Counted from the first letter of the stretch, positions 1-11,768 are shown. The stretch: DNA of 64,000 nucleotides from Pseudevernia furfuracea (GCA_022315425.1 JAIUPT010000017.1:372001-436000); one strand, 5' to 3'. The notes: generated by a model not told the origin, from the sequence alone. Made by a program: numbers and translations.

Positions 1-76
1 CGAATATTCGATTTTATTTTTAAAGATAAGAGAGTTCCTTAATACGAAAAGAACTTTCGTAAGATTATTTTTAATA
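1..76 (+). mobile_element. Ty1/copia gag fragment
   Basis: This short AT-rich stretch lines up base for base with copia D around 56073-56145. Along its last 16 bases every difference is a C-to-T or G-to-A transition, the pattern RIP leaves. It is therefore a scrap of a fifth copia copy, in plus orientation, cut off on its right by the inverted-arm unit at 77. I could not find the continuation of this copia beyond 5012, so the copy is truncated rather than simply interrupted. Confidence 0.65.
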
Positions 77-1184
77 CTGTCCGGGCCCTCCGCGAAGTTC
101 TAATACCATCATATAACTAGTATATGATGATCTCATAACGATATATAGTTATATAACCGGGATATAATAGTTCTATTCTCGTCGTTGATTAGTTATATTC
201 TCGTTATATATAACAAAATTCTTATAAATAGTTGCGTAACGATTATATAACGATTATATTAATTTAAAGTCTTCTTCGTTATTTAGGAAGGTGCTATACT
301 TGAAAAAAAATTCTAAGTCTCGCAATTATTCACAGCAGTCACAGCAGTCATGCAGTCATTACAATCATTGCAGTTATTGCAGTCATGTCGTTATGCAGTC
401 ATGCAGCCATGGCGCCATGTCGCCATTGCAGTCATGCAGCCATGGAGCCATGGAGACATCTCAGTCACTGCAGCCATGTCGCCATGTAGCCATTGCAGCC
501 ATTGCAGTCATTGCAGTCATGCCGCCATGTAGCCATTGCAGCCACTGCAGCCATGCAGCCATGCAGCCATGGAGACATGGAGACATCTCAGATACCGCCA
601 TGTAGCCATTGCAGTCACTGCAGCCATGTCGCGATGCAGCCATTGCAGTCATTGCAGCCATGACAGTCAATGCAGTCATTGCAGCCATGTCGCGATGCAG
701 CCATTACAGTCATTGCAGCCATGACAGTCACTGCAGTCACTACAGCCATGTCGCGATGCAGCCATTGCAGTCATTGCAGTCATTGCAGTCATTGCAGTCA
801 TTGCAGTCACTGCAGCCATGGAGACATCTCAGCCATTGCAGCCATGCCGCCATTGTAGCCATTGCAGCCATTGCAGCCATGCAGTCATGTATTCTTGAAA
901 ATTAAGAAATCGATTAGAAATTGGCTAGAAATTGGCTAGAAATCGACTGAATTTAGAACCAATTTACACTCGTTGTATATTCGACTCAAAACCGGACTCA
1001 CAACTTCACGACAACTTCACTAAACCTGATTTGGTTGTAGGGAAGGTCTTTCGAGCTATATGATCGTTGTCGTTTAATTGTAAAACCAGCTCAAGCTAGT
1101 CGCAGAACTAGTCGCACGACCAATTAAGAACTAATTCGTAATCGTCTCATAACCGTCTTAAAACCTATAAGGTTGGCAGGACAG
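77..1184 (+). repeat. Left inverted arm, non-autonomous X/Y-type element
   Basis: It starts CTGTCCGGGCCCTCCGCGAA and ends in GGCAGGACAG, with TA on both sides (75-76 and 1185-1186). Inside, in order, are an AT-rich subterminal block, a 9-bp tandem array (312-895), a block of short AGAAATTGGCTAG-type direct repeats (905-950), and a region rich in short repeats of the CAGCTCAAGCTAG type. The right arm has the same order in reverse complement. No coding capacity is credible. Confidence 0.75.
312..895. repeat. 9-bp tandem array, left arm
   Basis: Dozens of copies of a 9-mer close to CATTGCAGT/CATTGCAGC are interspersed with variants such as CATGGAGACATCTCAGTCA. Because the unit is a multiple of three and lacks stops, all frames stay open and give meaningless Ser-His-Cys, Ala-Ile or Gln-Ser-Leu periodic peptides. 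The array is full of CpA dinucleotides, the preferred RIP target, yet remains unmutated next to AT-rich decayed DNA. Confidence 0.9.
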
Positions 1185-1186
1185 TA

Positions 1187-3606
1187 TCAAAGAAATTAAA
1201 TATTCTTAAGCGTTAGATTCGACGATATATGTCACTATTACGATTAATACGAAAGTCTTTAATAATTATAGTTGAGAAATAATCGTTACTATCGTAAAAA
1301 TAAAAAGAAGAACGTCAGAGAATTAAACGAATAATATGACATTATTAATATAATTCTTTCGATCTAATTAAAATTATTCTTTTAGTTACATTTCTACGAT
1401 AAAAGATATATTTTGATATAACGTAATATATAAATAAATCTTGTAATATATAAATAAATCTTTGAAGCTATGATAATCACAAGTATAAGAATCTTCGATA
1501 CGAATAACTTCTAATAATGTCTGTTATATTAGAGCTAAAGATTTAATTATTTCAGAAAACACTCTTCGTCTTCATATAACATTATATAATTATAATCGAG
1601 TAACGTTTATAGAACGAGATTATCGTATAAATATAAATTGTTTAAATAATATAATAATTATACTTTAGACAATTACACGACGTTAATCTATATCAAAACA
1701 ATTTGAATTAATAGTCGATAAATAAAAGCTTTTTCTTTTGAAGAATGTTCTTCTTAAACAATTATTAAATAATATTAATCGACACGTTGTTGTTTATCTT
1801 GAATTTAATAGAGTGAATAAGCTTGATTATTTTAATAATGCGAAATATATACGTAAAGTTATTAATTTTTAATCTTTTATTATAAGATTTCTTCGAGAAT
1901 TATAATAGACTCGAGTAGAGTTAAAATTAACTTATTTCGATTATAAAAGACTTCAGACATTTACGACTTATTCTCATATATCTATCTCTTATCTCTTATT
2001 CATTAATGATTTCGATATATATCGAAATATATATTATATTCTTAAAGCGTTTTATCTAATTCTCGCTTATTTAAACTATCAAGAGCGAAGAAAGCTTACG
2101 AATATCTTTACTTTATTACTAAATTCTTATAAGACAAAGATAAAGAAGATTATGAAAGCCTTTTATAAATTAATTCAAAGACTAAACAACGAAATAAATT
2201 TAAATGTTAACGAACATATGAAGATAGTCTGATCTTTCGTTATAACTTTTCTCGAGAATATGTCTCAGCAGATAAACAATATAAATTTTATACGATATAT
2301 AATAAGAATAAGTTATCGAATTTATTACTATTCTAAGAAGAAACGAGAAAATTTAAAATACGATATTAGAACTAATAACAAATATTATAAAGACACGTTA
2401 TAATAGAGATAATACGTTCAAGAGTTAAATGCGTCAGAAATAAAAGTCTTCGTTCGAGATATCGAAATTCGTATAACATCTTCGCTTATTGCGAAGCTCG
2501 CATTAGCTCTGAATCTAATTTAATCGCGATCTTATGATACTTCTTATTTAGAGTGAAAAGATTTAAATAGAATTTTATAAAACTTTTTAATAATTACGAT
2601 TTTAAGCAAACGAGAATTCACTCTTTATTTTAAGACATTTTAATAATTTTATTTTTCTTCTAAATAAAAACGAATATAGAGTCTTACTATGTTGCCCGTC
2701 TCTTAAGATGTAAGTCTAGTTAATATCTATTATATACTAGTTATTTATCGAATACTAGTTTTATATCGCATTTATACTCGATAAATAGCGACTTGAATAT
2801 CGTTACTTAGTCTCGAAAAGAGTTTAATTCGTTAGAATCTCGCTTTCAAATCATAAAATAATCGTTATACAATTTTTAAAGAGTTTAAAATCGTTAGAAT
2901 CTCGCTTTCAAATCATAAAATAATCGTTATACAATTTTTAAAGAGTTTAAAATCGTTAGAATCTCGCTTTCAAGTCATAAAACAATCGTTATACAATTTT
3001 CAAAGAGTTTAAAATCGTTATAATCTCGCTTTCAAGTTATAAAATAATCGTTATATAATTTTCAAAAGATTTGAAATCGCTATAATATCGCTCTCAAGCG
3101 ACGATTATTTTTAATAATTATTAAATCGTCTTTAAATCGCTATGAAATCAGTTAATAACGAAAATATTATAGTTATTAATAGAGAAATTAGTATAGTAAA
3201 AAAGATATTTATCATATTAAATATATTGCAGTCTGATTAAGCTTATATCTCTAACGTTGTTATACGTATAATAGTAATTTTATAAATAACGTATATCGAA
3301 GATATTGAATCTTTCTTTAAAGACTATCGAAGTAATCTTTCATTATTCTTAGAAATACATCTGTTATTATATCGTAAGTCGTATTAATAAAAGATAATAT
3401 CGAAGAAAAAAGAAATCGCTCTTTCTTATATTAATCTTATTTATGAGTTATTTCTTTATAAACTTTTATAAGATATATACAAAGTTAAAAACAATTTAAT
3501 TCGAAGATATTAACTCTTTCTTTAAAGACTATATAGATAATTTTCAACTATTAATAGAATATATAAATATCTTTATATTAAATCGTATCGCTTAAGACTT
3601 TCGTAT
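1187..3606 (+). pseudogene. Large transposase relic (X/Y family), copy in composite unit
   Basis: Translated with stops read through, this stretch matches the Y transposase block by block: FIERDYR near 1610, SISYLLFINDF near 1976-2010, RNIYYILKAFYLI near 2020-2060, RRKLTNIFTLLLNSYK near 2090-2130, and the cysteine-region counterpart KKKRENLKYDIRTN near 2335-2375. The N-terminal part is missing, so the left arm abuts the middle of the gene. Stops are mostly TGA/TAG/TAA where Y has Trp or Gln. The copy is dead. Confidence 0.7.
2818..3085. repeat. 62-bp tandem repeat, about 4 copies
   Basis: A unit of about 62 bp beginning AGAGTTTAAAATCGTTAGAA and ending in ATACAATTTTTAA is repeated four times, with the last copies diverging by transitions. 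It lies in the 3' half of the transposase relic; I saw no counterpart in the Y transposase. Confidence 0.85.
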
Positions 3607-3608
3607 TA

Positions 3609-5012
3609 CTGTCCTGTCCATCACGTAGGTTTTAAGATCAGATATAGTCGATTATATCACCTTACTACTTCAAGCGTTAGGCCGCTCAGAGCACCTTTAT
3701 AGACGATTATAAGAGGGTTGTGAGACGATTGCGTAATCGTCTTCAATTAGTCTTCAATTGTTCTGGACCATGCTGCAACCAGCTTGAGCTGGTTTCACAA
3801 CTAGACGAGTCTTCAATTGGTTCTGAACCACTCTGCAACCGGCCTGAGCTGGTTGAACAACTAAACGGCAACGATTATATAGCCCGAAAGACCTTCCCTA
3901 CAACCAAATTAGGTTTAGTGAAGTTGTCGTGAAGTTATCGTGAAGTTGTGAGTTCGGTTTTGAGTCGAGTGTACAACGAGTGTAAATTGGTTTTAAATTC
4001 AGTCGATTTCTAGCCAATTTCTAGCCAATTTCTAGCCAATTTCTAGCCAATTTCTAATCGATTTCTTAATTTTCAAGAATACATGGCTGCATGGCTGCAA
4101 TGGCTACATGGCGGCATGGCTGCAGTGACTGAGATGTCTCCATGGCTCCATGGCTGCAATGGCTACATGGCGGCATGGCTACAGTGACTGAGATGTCTCC
4201 ATGGCTGCATGACTGCATGGCTGCAATGGCTGCAATGACTGCAATGGCTGCATCGCGACATGGCTGCAGTGACTGCAGTGGCTGCAATGGCTGCAATGGC
4301 TGCAGTGACTGAGATGTCTCCATGTCTCCATGGCTGCATGACTGCATGGCGGCATGGTTGCAGTGACTGAGATGTCTCCATGGCTGCATGACTGCATGGC
4401 TGCATGGCTGCAGTGGCTGCAATGGCTGCATGGCTGCAGTGGCTGCATGGCTACATGGCTGCAATGACTGCAATGACTGCAATGGCTGCAATGGCTACAT
4501 GGCTCCATGGCTGCAGTGACTGAGATGTCTCCATGGCTTCATGGCTGCATGACTGCAGTGGCTGCAATGGCTGCATGGCGGCATGACTGCAATGGCTGCA
4601 ATGGCTGCAATGGCTGCAATGGCTACATGGCGGCATGGCTGCAGTGACTGAGATGTCTCCATGGCTCCATGGCTGCATGACTGCAATGGCGGCATGGCGG
4701 CATGGCGGCATGACTGCAATGGCTGCATGACTGCTGTGACTGCTGTGAATAATTGCGAGACTTAGAATTTTTTTTCAAGTATAGCACCTTCCTAAATAAC
4801 GAAGAAGACTTTAAATTAATATAACCGTAATATAACCGTTATATAATCGTTACGCAACTATTTATAAGAATTTTGTTATATATAACGAGAATATAACTAA
4901 TCAACGACGAGAATATAACTATTATATCCCGGTTATATAACTATATATCGTTATGAGATCATCATATACTAGTTATATGATGGTATTAGAACTTCGCGGA
5001 GGGCCCGGACAG
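3609..5012 (-). repeat. Right inverted arm, non-autonomous X/Y-type element
   Basis: Read in reverse complement it starts CTGTCCGGGCCCTCCGCGAA and ends in GGACAG, flanked by TA (3607-3608 and 5013-5014). It mirrors the left arm but is about 300 bp longer. Part of the extra length is a duplicated block around 3770-3865 that contains two CTGCAACC...GAGCTGGTT units. The 70-codon open frame at 3720-3932 falls in this block and has no coding signature. Confidence 0.75.
4083..4750. repeat. 9-bp tandem array, right arm
   Basis: This is the reverse-complement counterpart of the array at 312-895, built from ATGGCTGCA and AATGACTGC units with interspersed GAGATGTCTCCATGG variants. Several overlapping open frames on the minus strand (up to 141 codons) are by-products of the 9-bp period. 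Confidence 0.9.
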
Positions 5013-5563
5013 TAATATTTCTTTTAAGAAAGAATTAATTTTTCGTAGAAGCTTTTTATATAATAGTTTTACGTATATATCTAAAGCAAAATCTCTTCTC
5101 TCTTACGTTATAGTAAGATATACTTAAGTATCTTATAAAACGATAAAATATAAGACTATTTTTTTATTTCTTAAATCTATTCGTCGTATTTAACGAGTTT
5201 CTCTTTTTTAAATATTTGATTCTTAAGATTTATCGACGAATTAGATTTTTCTTCGTTATTATTATTAAATATTTACTTATGTAATTTTATTATAGTCTGC
5301 GACACAGTCTTCTCGATATTTCTTTAAATTATTTTATTATTAAACGTCTAATCGACGTAGTATTCATATAATTAAATTATCGTATTAAGATTCTTATAGC
5401 GCAATGCATAACTTAACGCTTATATTTGAGCTTCGAGATTATATACACTTTTAAATATATGTATTCGTTAACACTTCTGTTATAGATTAAGACTCGTGAA
5501 TTCGATAACGTAGATAATTATTATTATCTGCGTGATATCGTCGCGATTTATAAACGTCGATAT
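5013..5563 (+). pseudogene. Unrecognised degraded ORF, 5' part, split by copia A
   Basis: One plus-strand frame reads through the last 180 bases with a single stop at a plausible Trp position, including KTREFDNVDNYYYLRDIVAI. It continues in the same frame at 11612 once copia A and one GATAT copy are removed. I do not recognise the protein family. The stretch before about 5370 is AT-rich with no frame I can support. The last five bases (5559-5563) are copia A's target-site duplication. Confidence 0.4.
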
Positions 5564-5695
5564 TGTCAAAATTCTAGCCGAGGTGACTTTTCACGATACC
5601 AACCAGGCGTTCAGACTTGGTGGATTTTGTATATAGCGATCTACTGTACTAGTTATACAACTTAATCAGGTGTTTCACATATCTATATTTTAACA
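5564..5695 (+). repeat. Copia A 5' LTR
   Basis: It begins TGTCAAAATTC and ends TTTTAACA. Compared with the 3' LTR it differs only by transitions (for example CACGATACC versus CACGGTACC). The next bases, GATTATGAGTTC (5696-5707), match the initiator-tRNA anticodon-half primer site of copia D with G-to-A and C-to-T changes. Confidence 0.9.
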
Positions 5696-6129
5696 GATTA
5701 TGAGTTCGAATCGCAGAGTATTCTTTCAGTAGTACTACGTTCAACTTCAAAGTCGTCTACTGACTTATTCAGAGTGTTTCAATTGAGCTAAGAATCTCAA
5801 CAAACAAAACATCAACATCTCACTTTGAATACTATGTCTATAAGACAAATCTTATCTTCAGAAGGCTGAGACTTCAACCGAAAGAAAGACGTGAAAATGG
5901 GTTTGATTCCGAAATTCAGCAATCGCTAGAACTATCGCTGAGATCACCTTACAGTCGACGAAGCTAGATCTGAATCGAATCGCTCGCTAGGTCAATCAAT
6001 AAAAGAAGTCATTTCGTCTGTGAATCACATTAAGCAGATTGCTTTGACTCTGTAACGAGTACTTATCGCCTTGTTGCTCAAACAGCGCAAGAGTTAAAAC
6101 CTTCAAATTATTAAATATTACATCATCAA

Positions 6130-6565
6130 GACGCTACTAAGCTGTTCATCTAAAACTCTGCTCAGACGCTATTAAGCTATTCATCTAAAACTCTGCTCAG
6201 ACGCTACTAAGCTGTTCATCTAAAAACTTCATCAAGACGCTATTAAGCTATTCATCTAAAACTCTGCTCAGACGCTATTAAGCTATTCATCTAAAACTCT
6301 GCTCAGACGCTACTAAGCTGTTCATCTAAAACTCTGCTCAGACGCTACTAAGCTATTCATCTAAAAACTTCATTAAGACGCTACTAAGCTGTTCATCTAA
6401 AACTCTGCTCAGACGCTATTAAGCTGTTTATCTAAAACTCTGCTCAGACGCTACTAAGCTGTTCATCTAAAAACTTCATCAAGGCGCTACTAAGCTGTCA
6501 ATCTGCTCAGACGCTATTAAGCTGTTTATTCAAAAAAACTCTGCTCAGACGCTACTAAGCTGTCC
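6130..6565 (+). repeat. 35-bp tandem array in copia A leader
   Basis: About 13 copies of a unit close to GACGCTACTAAGCTGTTCAT plus CTAAAACTCTGCTCA lie in tandem, some shortened near 6484-6546. It sits between the 5' LTR and the gag start. The copies are directly adjacent with no unique spacers, so this is not a CRISPR array. Variants alternate CTACTAAGCTG and CTATTAAGCTA, consistent with C-to-T and G-to-A changes. Confidence 0.9.
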
Positions 6566-6643
6566 CATCAGAACTCTTAACGAACGAGTCAGAACTTGAA
6601 GACTGTAGTGACATCGATCTTTTTGAATATACGATTATCAGTC

Positions 6644-9600
6644 ATGAACTCTGAAATAGTTACTGTCAAATCGAGCAGTCTGTCAACGCACATAGTCAAA
6701 CTCGAAACTCTCGAAGAATATCAGATCTGAAAGCGCGCTGTCAAAGAGTATCTCATCAACGAACTATTATAAAAGTATATAACGAAAAGTCAGCTTGTTT
6801 TCTCGTCTCGTATTACTCAGATCGATATAAATAGAGTAAATACGATTAACGTAGCTGCTTAGGTTCAGACTAAGTCGAATTAAGCATCTTTCACTTTAGT
6901 GTCAGTGTTAAAAACTCTAGATTCGTACGAAATCCGTCGTGACAGATAAGAAGAAAAACACTTAGTGTGTTATAACGTTATTCTAAGCACTCTTGAAGTT
7001 AACTACTACAGTGATTATAAGAATATTAATAACGTCTACTTTCTCTGAATCGTTATTAGATAGGGCTGTAAGCTTAAAGATTCTAATTCTCTTAATAATC
7101 GTTTTCGACGTCTATCACTGTTGAAGTTAAGTGATTATAAAAACGTCTTCGAATACGTTAAAAAGTTCAAAGAACTTCACAATGAAATTCGAACGATTTA
7201 TAAGAAATTACGTCTAAACGACGTCTATCTTATCTTTCTTTTTTATATCGAACTAGATAAAGAATATGAAAATTACTTTTTACATTACACTTAGATTCAC
7301 GATATAATTAATACAGTCGAAAAGTTCGCCTTCACGCTGAAATACGTCACTCAGCGATTTATTCAAACAGTGATTAATTCGTCTATCAGTCGAATAGAGT
7401 GAATTCTTGAACTAATTGTTATTCGATCTAAAGCATACGCAGTCACGAATACGACGAATCAGACGACGCAAAGATCGCAATCGAGGGCTATCGAAGAGTC
7501 AGACGCCGTGTATCTTCGACGTCTCGTGAAGTTCTATCAACACTGTCAGAAGATTTATCACACCCATTATGAGTGTAACTCGAAGAATAATACTCAGTCT
7601 GATAACTCAGATAGACGTAGACGCAGTCGTAGTCGTGATCGTAACGATTATAACGATCACGAGAGGAACAATCGCGACAGAAAGAAACGATACGATCGAG
7701 ATCAAGATCGAAACGATCGAAATAAGAAGCGAAAGTCTCGTGATGATCGTGATGTTAATTTAGTATACTATGACTCAGAAGAAGCACACTTCGACGAAAA
7801 CTCTAGGATTGATAAGTGCTTCACTGCTGTGCGACGAGACGATTCAGAATGTTACGTCTCTCTTTCAGAGAACGATTATATTATAATCGCTATCGTCGAT
7901 GTTATATCGAAACGATGAAAACTCGACTTCTGCTGCTCTGTTTATGCTACTTTTGATCGATTAGTCTTTAAGACATATCGTCTGCTTATATCGACGAATA
8001 ATTGTCGTTCTATTATAGAAGTAATCGATTCCCTTGCCTCTATTAATAAAGATAAAATTGAGCTTAGAATCAACGTAAATAACAAGTGCATTAGACTTAT
8101 TCTCGACGATGTTCTTCATGTCCCTGAACTGTCAATGAACTTGATATCCTAGAATAAGCTGATGCGTTCGAGCTGTCTTATTAAAATTGTGAGAAATGGT
8201 GTCGAAATAGGTCGTCGAGACATCACTGTCTGACTGATCAATAACGACATCTTTCGCTTTAACATGTGAGAGAATCATTAATAATCAAAGACGATATCTT
8301 CAATGATCGTTCTCGTATCAAAGCAAGTTCGAAAGTTCTAATCAATATTCATATCTAGACAGGTCATGATTGCTAATTCAACTATCAATTCAATTAACGA
8401 GTCAATCATTTCGTCTACATCAACAAAGCGTTCTCGAAGTATTATATACGAGTCTAACATTATTATTAGCTCCGTCACAAGCTGTAATTTCAAGTCTAAC
8501 TTCGATACGTTGCGTGACAGCACTAATTCTGACTTCGAGAACTTTATATCTCGAAAGAGACAAAAACGTAAGTCAAATTTCGAAATTCTAACTTATTATC
8601 ATCGCTGCTTGAGTCACGCTGACGACGTGAAGTAGCTTTCGCACTATAAAATCGATCTGAATAAAGATGTAAGTAATAAGACGTCTTGCGTGTTCTATAT
8701 CATCAAGAAAATTCAGTAAGTCAAGCATATCTCTCATATTCGCTCTAACAGACGTTCTCTTGATCTAATTCATAGCGATATTAATATCATAAAAGAAATC
8801 AAAGATGATTTTAGATATTTTATCACCTTTCTCGACGATTTTACTAAACGTTTCGAAGTCGAATTGTTACGTTTCAAAGGCGAGGCCTTTTCGATCTTTC
8901 GCCGTTTTTTGATACGTAATAAACGAAATAAATTTCGATGTCGTAGACTTCGCATTAACTGAGAAGACGAGTACAATAATCACGTCTTTAATCGTTTTCG
9001 CGATGAGAATAATATTCTATGAGAATTAACTATGCTCGACAATTCTCAACAAAATAAGTTCTCTAAGCGACTAAATTAAGACTTGAAGAGCTGCGTATTC
9101 ACGATGATAAAAGACACTAAATTATTTATACGCTATTAATCATAATTAATACTCGCGATCAATTATTTACGTAATCGACGACTCACTTAGACTCGAACGC
9201 TGACTTCTTACGAAGCAGAAATCGAATATAAATCAAATCTCAAATATCTTCGCTCTCTTGAATCTTATAAGTAATGTGTTGCTCGAAAATCTCACATTAA
9301 TTAAATAAAAGATTAAAGTCGCACTGTCACTAATGCTTCTGCACGACTTATCGATTACGAAAACGATTACATCTATAAGATGCTTCTTGACGATGATAGA
9401 ATCTATCGCATCTTTAAAGTAATCTAAGATAAGATCTCTTCTCACTTTCTACGTGTCAAAAAATTCTTAGATTTTATCACAGTGAGGGAAATATTAGTGT
9501 CGATCGAATCGTCATCTCAATCTGCGGAAGGATCTGAACTCATTACGATCGTAGTTGATGATAACATAACTTCAAAATCAACGTCGTCAGTAGTCTTAGA

Positions 9601-11347
9601 AAATCCGATATCATATTCATTATTCGTCTCAACGTCAGCGATGACAACGTCGTTCTTAATCCCTTTATTCGAAACTCTAATAGACGAAGATAATGCTTCT
9701 GCGACCCCGTTACGAAATTATTCGTATCTGTTAAATCGCGATTTATTATTAGATTCAATTACACTTCTTGTCTTCATTACTCGAGAATCTTATGAGTCGA
9801 AGAATTACGAAGAGACAATCGTAGATAACAATTCTAATAGCGAAGAGTGAAAAGACGTAATCGAGAACGAGATTAACTTCTTAATGAAGAATAAAACTTG
9901 AAAACTCGTCGACTGTCTTAAAGATCGCAAATTATTAAAAGATAAATAAGTGTTCACCTTGAAGCGAGAATCAAAAGGGGAAATCACTCGTTATAAAGCA
10001 CGCTGAGTGATTCTTGAATGCTCTCAACGTGAAGAACTAGACTACAACGAGATATTCGTCTTAGTAGTGAAATTCATGAGTTATAAAGCTCTGTTTGCCC
10101 TCGCAGCGACCTTGAACTGAAATCTAAAGCAAATAAATATGAAAATCGTCTTCTTATATGATGCAGTGAAGGAACTAATCTACATGTATTAACTCACTAA
10201 CTTCAAGTCTCAGAAATACTCAAATAAGGTCTGTAAGCTGAACAAGGTCTTATATGATTTGAAACAATTACCTCGAGTTTGATATAACACCTTCGTCGAA
10301 TTTATAAAAGAATAAGACTTCACTTTCATCGATGCTGACTATAGTGTGTTCACCGACTCTCAAATAGATATCATTATTGCGCTTTATGTTAATAATGTTT
10401 TAATCACTAATTCTAATCGTGTAGATATTCAAAGAATCAAAGATACTCTCAACGTCAAATTTTATATAATCGACTTGAAACTCTATGCTTATTATCTAGA
10501 AATAACTGTCACTCGTGATCGTATTAATAAGACTATTCGCCTAGGGCAAGCTGAATACGTTGAACGAGTGCTTCGAGACAACGGCATGTGAAACGCAAAG
10601 TCAATAGCCACTTTAATAAAAATAATAATTAAATTGAAATTCGCAGAGAATGAGTACGAAGCTACGTCTAAGAACAAATTGCGTTATTAATTCGCTGTTG
10701 AATCGCTAATATATACTATACTAAGAACTCGCTTCGATCTTATTTATACTATATCTATTATTAGTCGCTACGCACATAATTCGACTAAACGATATTGAAA
10801 TACGATGAAACGAATCTTTTAGTACTTGAAAGAAACACTTAATTTTCAACTAACGTTTTAAGGGACCCTCTTAAGCTTAATCGATTACACTAACTCTAAC
10901 TGAATTAACGATATAGCTACGCGTCGCTCTATCTTAGATTACGTGTTCAACATTAAAAGCGCTGTTATTAGTTGATCTTTTAAACGATAGACTATCGTCG
11001 CCCTTTCGACTTGTGAAGCAGAGTACATCGAGCAAACATAAATCACTAAGAAAGCAATTTAACTACGAAGCCTTTTAACGTCACTGTAATTCAATAACAA
11101 TACTCTAAAAACGATTATTATCTACGACGACAATCAGAGCGCAATTGCACTGATCAAGGATTCTCGATCTCATGATCGCATTAAGTATATTAAGATCGAC
11201 AATCACTTCTGTAAAGAGAAGGTTGCTGACAAGATCGTGACTTTTAAGTATATCCTCACTGATAAACAGGTGACTGACGAACTAACCAAGGCGCTGACGC
11301 GAGACAAATTTGAGGTGTTTCGTGAGGCAATTGATTTGAGACTTTGA
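6644..11347 (+). pseudogene. Copia A gag-pol polyprotein, RIP-dead
   Basis: From ATG 6644 to TGA 11345-11347 there are 1568 codons in one frame with no frameshift, but with many internal stops. Gag starts MNSEIVTVKSSS. The zinc knuckle near 7535 reads YQHCQKIYHTHYEC, its first Cys changed to Tyr (TGT to TAT). An Arg/Asp-rich basic tail follows. DDVLHVPELSMNLIS (about 8105-8150) is the copia pre-integrase segment, with YYHRCLSHA near 8595. FITFLDDFTKRFEVEL (about 8820) lies in the integrase core. The reverse-transcriptase box reads YVNNVL (about 10387), where YVDDVL is expected. LSTCEAEYI and DDNQSAIAL mark RNase H. It cannot encode active enzymes. Confidence 0.9.
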
Positions 11348-11474
11348 CGAATGACCACTCTGTGGGAGTGATGTGCGACGTTTTGATAGGGCTGGATTGA
11401 GGTCGGCCTAACTTGATTAGGCAACTAGACTCTGGTTGCGAAGACCTTCTAGAAGTACAGCGATCGTGTGGGAG

Positions 11475-11606
11475 TGTCAAAATTCTAGCCGAGGTGACTT
11501 TTCACGGTACCAACCCGGCGTTCAGACTTGGTGGATTTTGTATGTAGCGATCTACTGTACTAGTTACACAACTCAATCAGGTGTTTCACATACCTATATT
11601 TTAACA
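11475..11606 (+). repeat. Copia A 3' LTR
   Basis: This 132-bp LTR (TGTC...AACA) is preceded by the G-rich tract GTGTGGGAG, a candidate polypurine tract, and followed by the second GATAT. Confidence 0.9.
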
Positions 11607-11768
11607 GATATAACGATATCGCGCTCTTTTGCTTCTTGAAATGCTTTATATATCACGCAGTCGATTTATAAAAGCTAAAAAATCGTCGCGATGAAAATAA
11701 TCGTTATCGATATTTGATAAAAGATTAGAATCTTCTCTTAATCTCGAATCATCTGCGTAAGAGTTAAC
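11607..11768 (+). pseudogene. Unrecognised degraded ORF, 3' part
   Basis: This continues the frame broken by copia A and includes DIALFCFLKCFIYHAVDL, then one TAA and one TAG at plausible Trp or Gln positions. It is cut at 11769 by the LTR of copia B. I cannot assign a family; a piece of another transposon protein is the likeliest source given the surroundings. Confidence 0.4.

Larger units (their letters stand above)
77..5012. mobile_element. Composite unit: two inverted arms around a transposase relic
   Basis: The unit has two long inverted arms (77-1184 and 3609-5012) and a centre of about 2.4 kb that is a decayed transposase. Each arm is bounded on both sides by CTGTCC...GGACAG flanked by TA, the same termini as transposons X and Y. 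The arms could be two non-autonomous elements inserted in opposite orientation, or the extended terminal repeats of one element. Different flanks on the left arm (copia on one side, transposase on the other) argue that rearrangement has occurred. Confidence 0.7.
5564..11606 (+). mobile_element. Copia A: complete, RIP-inactivated Ty1/copia retrotransposon
   Basis: The element has two 132-bp LTRs, perfect 5-bp target-site duplications GATAT (5559-5563 and 11607-11611), a primer-binding region after the 5' LTR, a 35-bp tandem array, and one gag-pol reading frame. Domain order is gag, zinc knuckle, protease/pre-integrase, integrase, reverse transcriptase, RNase H, so it is Ty1/copia. All visible damage is point transitions. 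It belongs to a different copia family from B, C and D (different LTR sequence). Confidence 0.92.

Noticed and set aside
291..905. Overlapping frames of up to 104 codons rich in Ser-His-Cys and Gln-Ser-Leu (also 4066-4728 minus)
   Set aside because: They follow directly from a stop-free 9-bp tandem repeat, are open in several frames on both strands, and lack any start or family signal.
5696..5712. tRNA T-loop-like GAGTTCGAATCGC after the copia A 5' LTR
   Set aside because: No cloverleaf can be built; the position and copia D comparison make it a mutated primer-binding site and leader.
6130..6565. CRISPR-like array
   Set aside because: Units are adjacent with no unique spacers, the host is a fungus, and the array lies inside a copia leader.
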